From Robiginitalea aurantiaca (GTDB lineage Bacteria; Bacteroidota; Bacteroidia; Flavobacteriales; Flavobacteriaceae): a stretch of DNA of 64,000 bases. Of this stretch, positions 27,776 to 36,624 are shown one piece after another; within the stretch, counting starts at the first letter, position 1, and each line of letters begins with the position of its first letter. Below the pieces are notes generated by a model. It ran no database searches. It was not told the DNA's origin and saw only the letters and a program-made list of their open reading frames with translations. The position numbers and the translations under genes are program-made. The DNA lies in NCBI RefSeq assembly GCF_030380815.1, contig NZ_JAUDUY010000003.1, forward strand, positions 248,001 through 312,000, given 5' to 3'.

Positions 27776-28237
27776 TTACTGCAGTGGCGGGGCTTTTTCA
27801 AGTAGTAATTCTGCCCGGTCGATGCTTCCATTTACCTTTTCCGCCATCTCTTCGACTTTTATGAGCTCTTCATCAAGCCAGACCGATTTTTCAGGGCTGA
27901 GTTCTTTTCCTTCCATGATTTCCGCATAATCAAAACGATCTCCGAAACCCTGCATCCATTGCATCATACTCTTGTTAGCCTCCTGAAGTTCTTCCATTGC
28001 ACGCTGATACGTTTGTCCATTTTCAGTGCTATCCGCCAGGGGTTTGAGTCGGGTAATTAATTCCCCAATGCGGCTCATTTTAGGCATAACCGAATCGTGG
28101 ACCGCAACAACGTGCTCCATACGGGTATCCGCCTCTTTTTTCTGATCACAGGAAAACATTAAAAACAGACACAGGAGGGCTGATATTCCCAAAACGATTT
28201 TTCTGGCAATAGCGGAATAGAGAAAGCTGATTTTCAT
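27776..28237 (-). CDS. Predicted helical lipoprotein
   Basis: A 153-aa protein starting at the ATG at 28237. Residues 1-30 are a signal peptide ending LMFSC, a lipobox, so it is likely a lipoprotein. The rest is charged and helical (ELQEANKSMMQWMQGFGDRF, ELIKVEEMAEKVNG), fitting a coiled-coil or helical bundle. Similar flavobacterial proteins have been labelled as viral A-type inclusion proteins, a name without functional meaning. It converges on the dehydratase gene (4 bp apart) and diverges from the EamA gene, with overlapping promoter regions. Confidence 0.7.
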   Translation of the reverse strand: MKISFLYSAIARKIVLGISALLCLFLMFSCDQKKEADTRMEHVVAVHDSVMPKMSRIGELITRLKPLADSTENGQTYQRAMEELQEANKSMMQWMQGFGDRFDYAEIMEGKELSPEKSVWLDEELIKVEEMAEKVNGSIDRAELLLEKAPPLQ

Positions 28238-28255
28238 ACGGCGCTTTAATTGTGA

Positions 28256-28263
28256 CAAAAGTA
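28256..28263 (-). promoter_or_regulatory. Promoter -7 element of the helical lipoprotein gene
   Basis: On the minus strand the sequence reads TACTTTTG, a consensus box 18 nt from the lipoprotein ATG. A divergent plus-strand box GAACTTTG at 28265-28272 abuts it, so the two divergent genes would share one control region. Confidence 0.6.
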
Positions 28264-28277
28264 AGAACTTTGACCAA

Positions 28278-29177
28278 ATGAAATCTCAGATGAACGATTC
28301 CAGAAAACGCTGGATTTATCTCGTGGTACTCGCAATCATCTGGGGGAGTTCCTATATCCTGATCAAAAAAGGACTTGAGGGATTTACCGCCCTTCAGTTA
28401 TGGGGCGTTCGGGTTCTCATGGCGGGTCTGATTCTACTGGGGATCGGATTTAATTCACTCAAAACGATCCGCAAAGCGGATTGGAAATGGGTTGCACTTA
28501 GCGGAATGGCAGGTAGCTTCATCCCCATGTTTTTATTCGCCTGGGCCGAAACAGAAATAGACAGTGGAGTCGTTTCCATTTTGAATTCCCTGGTTCCGTT
28601 ATTCACCTTGTTCGTCGGCTACGGGCTATTTCGAATATCCTTTACCCTGAACCAGGTATTGGGGGTTACGGTGGGGCTCGCAGGGGCAGCCCTCCTTATT
28701 TATCTTGGCAGTGCAGTCAATCCGGATCAGAATTACTGGTATTCAATGGCCGTTGTCCTGGCCTCTTTTTGCTATGCCGTAAATGCCAATGTCATCAAGA
28801 GCAAACTGCAGCGGGTAAGCCCTATGGGAATAGCTACCGGGAATTTCATCTTTTTGATCCTGCCCGCCCTATTGATTGTAGTTTTCTCGGGAGCTTTTGA
28901 AAAGTCCGTGCGGGAGGGGCCCTATTTTTTGAGTTCTCTGGGCTACATCGGGTTACTCTGTGTCTTTGGAACGGCCATTGCCAAGGTGATGTTCAACAGG
29001 CTCATTCAAATTTCCACACCTGTTTTCTCGGTCTCGGTGACCTATCTGATCCCGATCGTTGGAGTCCTTTGGGGGATTTTGGATGGAGAGCGTTTTAGTT
29101 TGGGTCAATTGGGCGCAGCCACCCTCATCCTTTTCGGAATTTACCTGGTAAACAAAAGCAAAAAGGCACCTCGTTAA
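28278..29177 (+). CDS. EamA/DMT family transporter
   Basis: A 299-aa membrane protein with about ten hydrophobic helices arranged as two EamA repeats: the first begins VVLAIIWGSSYILIKKGLEG, the second near residue 155 (SMAVVLASFCYAVNANVI). Such drug/metabolite transporters typically export amino acids, nucleotides or other metabolites; the substrate here is unknown. The start ATG is 5 nt after a promoter-like box GAACTTTG, implying a very short or absent leader. It is transcribed alone and ends inside a bidirectional terminator shared with the M16 genes. Confidence 0.88.
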   Translation: MKSQMNDSRKRWIYLVVLAIIWGSSYILIKKGLEGFTALQLWGVRVLMAGLILLGIGFNSLKTIRKADWKWVALSGMAGSFIPMFLFAWAETEIDSGVVSILNSLVPLFTLFVGYGLFRISFTLNQVLGVTVGLAGAALLIYLGSAVNPDQNYWYSMAVVLASFCYAVNANVIKSKLQRVSPMGIATGNFIFLILPALLIVVFSGAFEKSVREGPYFLSSLGYIGLLCVFGTAIAKVMFNRLIQISTPVFSVSVTYLIPIVGVLWGILDGERFSLGQLGAATLILFGIYLVNKSKKAPR

Positions 29178-29188
29178 AGGTGCCTTTT
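29161..29188. terminator. Bidirectional terminator between EamA and M16 genes
   Basis: Perfect 11-bp stem AAAAGGCACCT / AGGTGCCTTTT with a 6-nt loop lies between convergent genes. The A/T ends give a U-run in both directions. It includes the EamA stop codon. Confidence 0.85.
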
Positions 29189-29208
29189 AATTCGGAATAA
29201 ACCGCGTT

Positions 29209-31293
29209 TTAGTTGAAGTCGGACTCCTGAACCTCGTAGTTTATTACGGCTTCCAGAAGCTTGGTTTCAATTTGCTGGGGCCCCATAGAACCAATTTTGA
29301 TCGAAGGGAACATGATCCCGTCAACTTCCTGATAATCCTTAATAAAGGATTCCTGGTTCTGAGTTTGCCCATTCATATTGACGACGGTAGCCTCTTTGAT
29401 TTTCAAACCGGTTTCCACATCGTAGAAAAAGCTGGCCTGGACTGTTTCCCCGGGCACATCTATACGATAGGCTTTTTTATCATCTACCGATTCTATCCCA
29501 ACTAATTTTACATCCGGAATTGAAGCAAAAGACTGTTCTGCAAAAATCCCCATACTTTTCTTCATATCATTTTTCATGCCCTCGGGTAGCGGCACCTTGT
29601 TTCCCCCCTGTTTCATGAACAACTCATCTCCTTTGGCGATGATTCCCATCATTGGGGCGTCGTTCATAAAGGTGGTCTGTGCATATCTGTCTGCGGTGCG
29701 CAATTCCTCAGACCTTATTGTAGCGCCCATTGCGGAACCCTCGTATATGAGTTTGAGTGACGTTATTTTGTCAACGGCTTCACTTCCGCCGATAGCCTTA
29801 AAATAGGCATCAACGACAGATTGAACATTAACACCTTCAGGAAGGGTGGCTGAAACTTCAGGTTTGTCCGTTGGAGTGGCGTATTTGTTGTAGTATTTGA
29901 TGGGAACCTGACGCTCATTGAAGGTCACCTTTTCAAGATTTTCCAGGACTTCGCTACCTTTTCCGGCCACCACGATACGGGCGTTTTCGGGTTTCAGGTA
30001 TTTTTTCGAAACGCGTTGGACATCTTCTTTTGTGATCGCGTCAACTTTTTCGAGGAAAGTTTCATAAAAGTCTTCTGGAAGATCCTGCTTGAGGATGTCT
30101 ACTGCGTAGTTGGCTACCGTTGCAGGTTTTTCCAGTTGCATTACAAAGTTGCCCGCAAAAACAGCCTTGGCGATTTCTAAATCCTTATCCGATACAGGCT
30201 CCTCCACCATTCGGTTCATTTCGTAAAGCATGGCGACTACTGCACTATCTGTTACCGCGTTGCGAACTCCGGCATTGGCCGCAAATGTGGCAGGTCCCCA
30301 TTTGTTGTTGCCCAGGGAGGAGAACGTTGAATACGTATAGCCTTTGTCCTGTCGGAGGTTTTTCATCAACCGCCCGCTAAAACCGCCACCGCCGAGTATA
30401 AAATTCGCGAGAGAGGCCGACAAATAATCGGGATCGTTCTTTTTCAAATCTACTAGATTTTCCACCCAGATTTCAGACTGTACCGCATTGGGAACATCCA
30501 CAAAATTGATTTGAGTATACTGTGCATCGGCGGGATCTGAGAATTGAACTGAAGGTGGTGTGGCCTTAATCCAGGGCGTAAAATACTCCTTAACCAGTTT
30601 CTCAACTTCTTTTTTATCGGTATCTCCAACAACGACAAGGTAGGCATTGGCCGGCACAAAGTAATCTTTGTAAAATTGCTCGACATCAGGAAGCGTTACT
30701 GAATTGACAGACTCTTCGGTCACGAATTCGCCTGAGGGATGGTTCTTCCCATAGGCAAGTGCCTGACGCACTCTGCCGGCAATGGCAGCACCACTTTTTT
30801 CTGAGGTTTTCAGACCGGTTATCAACTTTTCTTTCTCCTTTTCGAACTCTTCCTGGGTAAAGTTGGGGTTCAGGGCTGCATCTGCCATCAACTCCATGAT
30901 CCGGGGAAAGTATTTGCTGAGGCCGGAGGCGAAAGCACCTTGGGAATAAATTTGAAGACTGGCACCCATAAAGTCGATTTCCTCGTTGAAATCGTCCATG
31001 GAAATACTCTTGGATCCTTTGCCGAGCATACTTCCGGTAAGACTGGCTACTCCAGCTTTGTCGCCTTCAAGGATAGGCGGATTGTCGATATCGAGTTGAA
31101 TAGATACCCGCGGGAGTTTATGGTTTTCAACGACCAGAACAGTCAATCCATTACCCAATTTAAACTGTTCGGCTTTCTCTAACTTAATTTTAGGAGCAGG
31201 GCCGGGTTCCGGCATTTTAGTGCGGTCTACCTGAGCCTGAGCCCCGAGGACCCCTAAGGTCAATATGAAGGTAAATATGAGCTTTTTCATCAT
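29209..31293 (-). CDS. M16-family peptidase homologue lacking the zinc motif, with C-terminal extra domain
   Basis: A 694-aa secreted protein; residues 1-20 are a signal peptide ending AQAQ. Residues about 30-460 form two M16 domains. The place of the catalytic HxxEH reads LTGSMLGKGSKS, so zinc is not bound, while the second domain keeps GFSGRLMKNLRQDKGYTYS, where Arg and Tyr complete the partner's active site. This is how the non-catalytic subunit of two-subunit M16 peptidases looks. Residues about 480-694 are an additional beta-rich domain resembling the LolA/outer-membrane lipoprotein-sorting fold (VVDAYFKAIGGSEAVDKI). It follows the active subunit gene with one base between stop and start. 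Confidence 0.85.
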   Translation of the reverse strand: MMKKLIFTFILTLGVLGAQAQVDRTKMPEPGPAPKIKLEKAEQFKLGNGLTVLVVENHKLPRVSIQLDIDNPPILEGDKAGVASLTGSMLGKGSKSISMDDFNEEIDFMGASLQIYSQGAFASGLSKYFPRIMELMADAALNPNFTQEEFEKEKEKLITGLKTSEKSGAAIAGRVRQALAYGKNHPSGEFVTEESVNSVTLPDVEQFYKDYFVPANAYLVVVGDTDKKEVEKLVKEYFTPWIKATPPSVQFSDPADAQYTQINFVDVPNAVQSEIWVENLVDLKKNDPDYLSASLANFILGGGGFSGRLMKNLRQDKGYTYSTFSSLGNNKWGPATFAANAGVRNAVTDSAVVAMLYEMNRMVEEPVSDKDLEIAKAVFAGNFVMQLEKPATVANYAVDILKQDLPEDFYETFLEKVDAITKEDVQRVSKKYLKPENARIVVAGKGSEVLENLEKVTFNERQVPIKYYNKYATPTDKPEVSATLPEGVNVQSVVDAYFKAIGGSEAVDKITSLKLIYEGSAMGATIRSEELRTADRYAQTTFMNDAPMMGIIAKGDELFMKQGGNKVPLPEGMKNDMKKSMGIFAEQSFASIPDVKLVGIESVDDKKAYRIDVPGETVQASFFYDVETGLKIKEATVVNMNGQTQNQESFIKDYQEVDGIMFPSIKIGSMGPQQIETKLLEAVINYEVQESDFN

Positions 31294-31294
31294 C

Positions 31295-32614
31295 TTAATT
31301 ATCCATTTTATCTCCAGGCAGGTATTCGATTACCGCGCGCTGGGTTGGTTTTAAATATTTTATGGCCACATCCCGGATTTCTTCCCGAGTGATGGACCGG
31401 AATATCTCAATTTCCCTGTTGATTAGAGAAGTATCTCCGTAGAGCATATAATTTGTAGCCAGGGAACCCGCAATACCCGCGATGGTGGAATTTGAATTCA
31501 CAAAATCATTCTCAAACTTATTTTGCAATTTCTGGTAGTCTTTTTCAGAGATTAGTCCCATCCGAAGTGCTTCGACCTCTTCTTCTATCTCGGTTACCAG
31601 CGTTTGAAGGGGTGTTTCTCCGACCGGAAGGCCAAAAATCAGATACATACCATAATCCTCCTGGCCGATGTTAAACGCCCCGATCTGCAAAGCCTGCTTT
31701 TGGTCATCAACCAGTTTTTTATAGAGTTTGGAACTTCTTCCATCGCTGAGGTATGTAGATATCATATCCAGGATTCGGGCATCCCGCTCCGTAAACCCGG
31801 GCGTGCGATAAGCCACCATGGCCGCGGGAATCTGAATGTTCGGATCATAAGCCTTTTTGCGGATTTCCTGAGTGATAGGTGCTTCTTTCGGGTTGTTACG
31901 GGTAATCTCCGCTCCCTTCGGAATGGGCCCGAAATAGTCAGCTACCAGCTTCTTTGTTTTGGAGATGTCGAGATCCCCGGCCACGATCAGAACGGCATTG
32001 TTGGGCACGTAATACTTTTCGTTATAGGCAACGACATCCTGGAGTGTTGCACTCTCGAGGTCGGGCATATACCCGATATTGGGATCTTTGTACGGATGGT
32101 TAGAGAACAGCGTCTCCCCGAGTACCGGCAATAATTGTCCGTAAGGCCTGTTGTCATACCTCAACCGACGTTCCTCTTTTACGACCTCGATTTCGCGATC
32201 TAGGGCTTCCTGGCTGATGATAGGGTGCAGAAGGCGCTCAGATTCCATCCAAAGGCCAAGTTCAAGGTTGTTGGATGGGAAGAGTTCGTAATAATAGGTC
32301 CGGTCCTGGGAAGTATTGGCATTGAGTTGCCCTCCATGGGAAGATACAATTTCATCCCAGGTCCCCGTTGCGATGTTTTCGGATCCGTCAAACAACAAAT
32401 GCTCAAAAAGGTGGGCAAAACCCGTAAGCCCTTCTGTCCGGTCTTTCCCGCCCACGTGGTACATAATAGAAGTAATTACGACGGGGGCCGTATTGTCCTG
32501 ATGCAGGATTACATGAAGGCCGTTATCCAGGTCGTACTCTTCATAGTCGACTTCCTGGGCGCTGGAGACCCCTGCAATCAAGAAGGTCGCCAGAATAATT
32601 TTCCATTTTCTCAT
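31295..32614 (-). CDS. M16-family zinc metallopeptidase, catalytic subunit
   Basis: A 439-aa periplasmic or secreted peptidase with a signal peptide (residues 1-19, ending SSAQ). The zinc motif HxxEH is intact as HLFEH in LTGFAHLFEHLLFDGSENI, with the distal Glu in EVVKEERRLRYDNR. The second M16 domain lacks nothing obvious. Together with the downstream zinc-less homologue it should form a heterodimeric chamber that degrades or processes peptides about 10-50 residues long. The ATG at 32614 follows a 160-bp divergent region shared with the DUF4199 gene. Substrates are unknown. Confidence 0.9.
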   Translation of the reverse strand: MRKWKIILATFLIAGVSSAQEVDYEEYDLDNGLHVILHQDNTAPVVITSIMYHVGGKDRTEGLTGFAHLFEHLLFDGSENIATGTWDEIVSSHGGQLNANTSQDRTYYYELFPSNNLELGLWMESERLLHPIISQEALDREIEVVKEERRLRYDNRPYGQLLPVLGETLFSNHPYKDPNIGYMPDLESATLQDVVAYNEKYYVPNNAVLIVAGDLDISKTKKLVADYFGPIPKGAEITRNNPKEAPITQEIRKKAYDPNIQIPAAMVAYRTPGFTERDARILDMISTYLSDGRSSKLYKKLVDDQKQALQIGAFNIGQEDYGMYLIFGLPVGETPLQTLVTEIEEEVEALRMGLISEKDYQKLQNKFENDFVNSNSTIAGIAGSLATNYMLYGDTSLINREIEIFRSITREEIRDVAIKYLKPTQRAVIEYLPGDKMDN

Positions 32615-32777
32615 TGAACTAATTTTTATTAAGGAGTGGCAAGATAGTCACAAATGCGCAAATGATAAAGGGCAAAACTAAATGTCCATATAGAAAATGA
32701 TCGCGGCTTTAACACTCTTTTTGAATAAAATCTGGGCTGTAACTCTTATCTTATAGGAGAATCAATATTCAAATTAA

Positions 32778-33230
32778 ATGTTTCAATTTTCATTGCCTAT
32801 TCGGTTTGGCCTTGCAACTAGCGGCAGCCTTATCGCATATTTCCTGGTCCTGTCTCTTTTTGATTTGCACACAAACGTTTTTTATAGCCTGTTTAATGGT
32901 GTGATCACAGGCTTTGGAATCTACGAGGCGATCAAGTATTACAAGCTCGAGATGGGCGAACGCTTCACCTACAGTGCCGGTTTTAAAGCCGGGATTATTG
33001 TAGGTTTTGTAGCTACTGTGATTTTTACGCTGTTTTTTGCTTTCTACAGCACTGAAGTAAATACGGATTTCCTGCAAAATCTTTCCACTACTTTTTTTGA
33101 GGATTTTAAAAGCTTCGAAGCCATCGTATTTTTCACGGTTGCCATTATGGGCCTGGCCACCTCTCTTGCGCTGACCCTTACATTTATGCAATGGTTTAAG
33201 GTTAGCAATACCCCAAAAAAATCTGAATGA
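32778..33230 (+). CDS. DUF4199 family membrane protein
   Basis: A 150-aa integral membrane protein with four hydrophobic helices (residues about 7-25, 32-50, 65-90 and 112-137). The layout and the segment YEAIKYYKLEMGERFTYSAGF match the DUF4199 family of Bacteroidota, of unknown function. It stands alone between the divergent M16 operon and rplU. I can say nothing about its role beyond membrane location. Confidence 0.8.
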   Translation: MFQFSLPIRFGLATSGSLIAYFLVLSLFDLHTNVFYSLFNGVITGFGIYEAIKYYKLEMGERFTYSAGFKAGIIVGFVATVIFTLFFAFYSTEVNTDFLQNLSTTFFEDFKSFEAIVFFTVAIMGLATSLALTLTFMQWFKVSNTPKKSE

Positions 33231-33258
33231 ATTCGCTTTCTATTTAAGGATTAACCAC

Positions 33259-33266
33259 TATATTTG
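33259..33266 (+). promoter_or_regulatory. Promoter -7 element of rplU-rpmA
   Basis: TATATTTG followed by C is a perfect flavobacterial -7 box. It leaves a leader of about 68 nt before the rplU ATG, which contains a bulged hairpin. Confidence 0.78.
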
Positions 33267-33271
33267 CACCC

Positions 33272-33309
33272 GCCTTAACCGAAATTCCAATCGTTGGAGT
33301 TGGAAAGGC
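33272..33309 (+). promoter_or_regulatory. Structured rplU mRNA leader
   Basis: GCCT (33272-33275) pairs with AGGC (33306-33309), and TTCCAA (33285-33290) pairs with TTGGAA (33300-33305), leaving a 9-nt one-sided bulge and a 9-nt loop. A competing small hairpin CCAA-TCG-TTGG exists inside. Ribosomal-protein leaders often bind the encoded protein for autoregulation; here that is inference. Confidence 0.4.
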
Positions 33310-33339
33310 ATTAAAAGTTCATTATTATAATTTAACGCT

Positions 33340-33909
33340 ATGTACGCAATTGTAGAGATAGCAGGGCAGCAATTTAAGGTTGCAAAAGACCAGAAGGTTT
33401 TCGTACATCGTTTAAAGGAAGAGGAAGGAAAGAAAGTTTCTTTCGACAACGTTCTTCTGATTGACGATGATTCAACGGTAACTGTAGGCGCCCCGGCTAT
33501 AGAAGGTGCTGCTGTAGAGGCAAAGGTTTTAAAGCATCTCAAGGGAGACAAGGTAATCGTCTTCAAGAAAAAAAGGAGAAAGGGTTACCGGGTCAAGAAC
33601 GGACATCGGCAGTATCTTACGGAACTGTTGATAGAAGGAATCAAGGCCAAAGGCGCCAAGGCTGCAACATCCACCAAGGAAGCTCCGGCAAAAAAGGCAG
33701 CTCCAGCGAAGAAGGAAGCACCTGTAGCTAAAGAAGCACCACAGAAGGCAACAGCCGCAAAAGAAACCAAACCTTCAGCCGCAGCTGCAACCGAAGATTT
33801 TAGCGGAAAGACAGTGGCAGAACTCAAAGCTCTTGCGAAGGATAAAGGTATCAGCGGATATTCTTCCATGAAGAAAGCTGAACTTCTGAGCGCATTGACA
33901 GGAAAATAA
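33340..33909 (+). CDS. rplU: 50S ribosomal protein bL21 with C-terminal SAP-like extension
   Basis: Residues 1-105 are a standard bL21 ([33 protein letters not shown]), a 23S rRNA-binding protein of the large subunit. The protein is 189 aa instead of about 103. Residues about 106-150 are a low-complexity Ala/Lys/Pro linker, and the last 38 residues ([31 protein letters not shown]) look like a SAP or Rho-N-type helix-extended-loop-helix nucleic-acid-binding domain. The extension is in frame, with no sign of a frameshift. rpmA follows 37 bp later, the usual order. Confidence 0.93.
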   Translation: MYAIVEIAGQQFKVAKDQKVFVHRLKEEEGKKVSFDNVLLIDDDSTVTVGAPAIEGAAVEAKVLKHLKGDKVIVFKKKRRKGYRVKNGHRQYLTELLIEGIKAKGAKAATSTKEAPAKKAAPAKKEAPVAKEAPQKATAAKETKPSAAAATEDFSGKTVAELKALAKDKGISGYSSMKKAELLSALTGK

Positions 33910-33946
33910 AAAGTAACCGGGAGTATTCCCGAAAATAGTTTATATC

Positions 33947-34210
33947 ATGGCACACAAGAAAGGTGTTGGTAGTTCCAAAAACGGACGGGAGTCAGAATCG
34001 AAACGCCTCGGCGTTAAAATATTCGGAGGCCAGTCTGCAATTGCTGGAAATATCATTGTTCGTCAAAGAGGGACAAGACACAATCCCGGAGACAACGTAT
34101 ATGTAGGTAAAGACCATACACTGCACGCAAAAGTAGATGGGATTGTCCGCTTCAGTAAGAAGTCAGGAGGAAAATCCTTTGTTTCTATCGAGCCTGTGGC
34201 TGAGGCCTAG
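33947..34210 (+). CDS. rpmA: 50S ribosomal protein bL27
   Basis: An 87-aa bL27. The N-terminus [20 protein letters not shown] reaches toward the peptidyl-transferase centre, with no extra cleavable N-terminal peptide of the Firmicutes kind. Next come [22 protein letters not shown] and [13 protein letters not shown], both typical. It is co-transcribed with rplU and ends 26 bp before a strong terminator. Confidence 0.97.
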   Translation: MAHKKGVGSSKNGRESESKRLGVKIFGGQSAIAGNIIVRQRGTRHNPGDNVYVGKDHTLHAKVDGIVRFSKKSGGKSFVSIEPVAEA

Positions 34211-34236
34211 GATCCCTGAGATACCCTACACTTAAT

Positions 34237-34274
34237 AACCCGTTTCACCTTCCTGGTGAAACGGGTTTTGTTTT
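34237..34274 (+). terminator. Terminator of rplU-rpmA
   Basis: Perfect 13-bp stem AACCCGTTTCACC / GGTGAAACGGGTT with a 5-nt loop, followed by TTGTTTT. It closes the rplU-rpmA unit. Confidence 0.92.
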
Positions 34275-34423
34275 ATAAACAGGCATGTCCGATTCTAGTA
34301 GGATGGACAGTATCTGCCGAAGCTGTGTGTCCCGGGTCCGGGATTTTCTTCAGCTCAGTGATGCTCCTGCAGAACGGAAAGGATGGCATCTGACAATAGC
34401 CTTTTCGGAAAGTCAGCAGGCAA

Positions 34424-34457
34424 AAAAAGCCCCGGGTTGCAAAACCCGGGGCTTTTT
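34424..34457 (-). terminator. Terminator of ahcY
   Basis: Stem AAAAAGCCCCGGGTT / AACCCGGGGCTTTTT with GCAA loop, perfectly symmetrical. It lies 19 bp past the ahcY stop on the minus strand. Between this hairpin and the rpmA terminator (34275-34423) I see no supported gene. Confidence 0.9.
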
Positions 34458-34475
34458 CTATGGTCCTGTAAAGTC

Positions 34476-35792
34476 TTAGTACCTGTAGTAATCTGGTTTA
34501 AAAGGACCTTTGAGATCCACACCGATATACTTGGCCTGTTCCGGGTTGAGGCGGGTCAACTCGGCTCCAAGGCGTTCGAGGTGAAGTTCTGCTACTTTTT
34601 CGTCCAGATGTTTAGGAAGGGTGTAAACGTCGATTTCGTAGTCATCTGCCCGATTCCATAGCTCAATTTGAGCCAGGGTCTGATTGGCAAAACTGTTACT
34701 CATTACAAAGCTGGGGTGTCCGGTGGCGCATCCCAGATTCACAAGCCGGCCTTCTGCAAGAATGATGAGGTCCTTACCATCGAGGGTGTATTTGTCTACC
34801 TGTGGTTTAATCTCGTCCCGAGTTTTTCCAAACTCTGAATTGAGCCATGCCATGTCGATTTCATTGTCAAAATGGCCGATGTTACAAACAATGGCCTTAT
34901 CCTTCATGGCGCGGAAGTGTTCTTCCCTGATGATGTCTTTGTTCCCGGTAGCTGTGATGATCACATCTGCATTGGCAACAACTGATTCAAGTGTTTTGAC
35001 CTCATACCCATCCATACATGCCTGAAGCGCACAGATCGGGTCGATTTCTGTAACGGTTACTATAGAGCCCGCTCCGCGGAAAGAGGCGGCTGTTCCTTTC
35101 CCGACATCGCCATATCCTGCTACGACAACCCTTTTGCCCGCGAGCATCGTGTCGGTAGCCCTGCGCACAGCATCCACGGCGCTTTCCCTGCACCCGTATT
35201 TGTTGTCGAACTTGGATTTGGTTACCGAGTCATTTACGTTAATGGCCGGAACCGGCAGGGTTCCATTTTTAACACGATCATAAAGCCTCAGAACCCCGGT
35301 AGTCGTTTCCTCAGAAATCCCTCTGATTTCAGCGGTGAGTTCGGGGTACCGGTCCAGTACCATATTGGTGAGATCTCCCCCGTCATCGAGAATCATATTC
35401 AGCGGTTTGCGATCTTCTCCGAAAAATAGCGTCTGTTCAATACACCAGTCAAATTCTTCCTCAGTCATACCTTTCCAGGCATAAACGGGTATTCCGGCGG
35501 CAGCGACAGCAGCCGCGGCGTGATCCTGAGTGGAGAATATATTACATGAACTCCAGGTGACTTCTGCCCCGAGTTCCACAAGGGTCTCAATGAGCACTGC
35601 GGTTTGAATGGTCATATGGAGGCATCCTGCAATCCTTGCTCCTTTTAAAGGTTTTTGGGAACCGTACTCGGTTCTCAACGCCATCAGTCCGGGCATTTCT
35701 GCTTCCGCGAGTTCGATTTCCTTGCGTCCCCAGGCAGCCAGGGAAAGGTCTTTTACCTTGTAGGGTACGTATTCAACAGCTTTGGTACTCAT
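34476..35792 (-). CDS. ahcY: Adenosylhomocysteinase
   Basis: AhcY reversibly hydrolyses S-adenosylhomocysteine to adenosine and homocysteine, keeping methylation reactions going. The 438-aa length fits. Visible motifs include [15 protein letters not shown] and [15 protein letters not shown] for substrate binding, [20 protein letters not shown] with the catalytic Lys-Asp pair, the NAD-binding [15 protein letters not shown], and the C-terminal FKPDYYRY that reaches the partner subunit. It has a TATCTTTG promoter about 95 nt upstream and a strong terminator behind it, so it is a single-gene unit, divergent from the phosphopantetheinyl transferase gene. Confidence 0.97.
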   Translation of the reverse strand: MSTKAVEYVPYKVKDLSLAAWGRKEIELAEAEMPGLMALRTEYGSQKPLKGARIAGCLHMTIQTAVLIETLVELGAEVTWSSCNIFSTQDHAAAAVAAAGIPVYAWKGMTEEEFDWCIEQTLFFGEDRKPLNMILDDGGDLTNMVLDRYPELTAEIRGISEETTTGVLRLYDRVKNGTLPVPAINVNDSVTKSKFDNKYGCRESAVDAVRRATDTMLAGKRVVVAGYGDVGKGTAASFRGAGSIVTVTEIDPICALQACMDGYEVKTLESVVANADVIITATGNKDIIREEHFRAMKDKAIVCNIGHFDNEIDMAWLNSEFGKTRDEIKPQVDKYTLDGKDLIILAEGRLVNLGCATGHPSFVMSNSFANQTLAQIELWNRADDYEIDVYTLPKHLDEKVAELHLERLGAELTRLNPEQAKYIGVDLKGPFKPDYYRY

Positions 35793-35884
35793 GTTTCAAT
35801 TTTTTTTATTGATCTTTAAAACTGGGTTTTTCCTAAAAACTTTGTGTCGTTAATTAAGAAAAAAAATATCCCGTAAAACGGGTT

Positions 35885-35892
35885 CAAAGATA
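35885..35892 (-). promoter_or_regulatory. Promoter -7 element of ahcY
   Basis: On the minus strand the sequence reads TATCTTTG, a perfect match. It gives a leader of about 85-90 nt before the ahcY ATG. Confidence 0.7.
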
Positions 35893-35911
35893 CGGATAAG
35901 ATTGCAAAACA

Positions 35912-36553
35912 ATGCCGCTGTATAAATCTATAAAGATCGAGGAAGCTTATCAGGTATATCTGTGGAAGATCACAGAATCTGAATCCTGGCTCTCAAAAGA
36001 CATTGTCCTTACCCCTCATTGCCAGTCCAGGTACGATGGAATGAAATCGGAACTGCACCGCCGTGGATTTCTGAGCATCCGCCATCTATTGGCACAGGCC
36101 GGGTATTGCGATGCCGATTTGTATTACGACGATAATGGCAAACCGCACCTGAAAGATGGCACCCATGTTTCCATTACCCATTCCTTTGAATTCACTGGTA
36201 TTATTCTCTCAAAGAATATCCAGGTCGGGATTGATATTGAAAAACAGCGCGAAAAGATCATGCGTATTGCTCACAGGTTTACCCCGGTCAAAGAGTACAG
36301 GACTATGGCCAATGAGGAAGCTATAATCCGAAAGCTTACGATGGTTTGGGGCGCCAAGGAATCCATTTACAAAATAATGGGGATGCACGGCCTCAGTTTT
36401 TTAAACCATATTCGCGTCTCGGATTTTGAGATGAAAGCAGGAGAAACTACAGCCAGTGTCCTTTTCAAAGGAATAAAAGCCAGCTTTCAGATTCGCTTTA
36501 TGGAGTTTGAAGGGTTTACCCTGGCCTTTGCCCTGCGGGAGGGAACCCCTTAA
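35912..36553 (+). CDS. 4'-phosphopantetheinyl transferase superfamily protein
   Basis: A 213-aa Sfp-type enzyme that transfers the phosphopantetheine arm from CoA to a serine of an acyl- or peptidyl-carrier protein. The Mg2+-binding motifs are present: VGIDIEKQ (about residues 107-113) and VWGAKESIYKIMG (about residues 146-157); SITHSFEFTGI precedes them. In Bacteroidota this double-length form may serve as the holo-ACP synthase or as a secondary-metabolism PPTase; I cannot distinguish these. It diverges from ahcY. Confidence 0.88.
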   Translation: MPLYKSIKIEEAYQVYLWKITESESWLSKDIVLTPHCQSRYDGMKSELHRRGFLSIRHLLAQAGYCDADLYYDDNGKPHLKDGTHVSITHSFEFTGIILSKNIQVGIDIEKQREKIMRIAHRFTPVKEYRTMANEEAIIRKLTMVWGAKESIYKIMGMHGLSFLNHIRVSDFEMKAGETTASVLFKGIKASFQIRFMEFEGFTLAFALREGTP

Positions 36554-36599
36554 TGATCACATCGCAATGAGGCTAGGCTGAAATTTAAATCCGGACCCC

Positions 36600-36607
36600 T
36601 ACCTTTG
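36600..36607 (+). promoter_or_regulatory. Promoter -7 element of the thiamine transport operon
   Basis: TACCTTTG matches TAnnTTTG and leaves a leader of only about 10-17 nt before the YkoF-like ATG. This is too short for a riboswitch, so the four-gene string starting here is not directly under the TPP element found further down. Confidence 0.6.
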
Positions 36608-36624
36608 AAGCCTAATTTACATCC

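Noticed and set aside
34285-34479. 64-aa plus-strand ORF after rpmA
   Set aside because: It follows a strong terminator and reads straight through the ahcY terminator hairpin; no family features.
35856-35882. Hairpin CCCGT-AAA-ACGGG plus T-run upstream of ahcY, resembling an attenuator
   Set aside because: The predicted transcription start falls inside the hairpin, so it cannot fold in that transcript; no SAH-riboswitch core was recognised.
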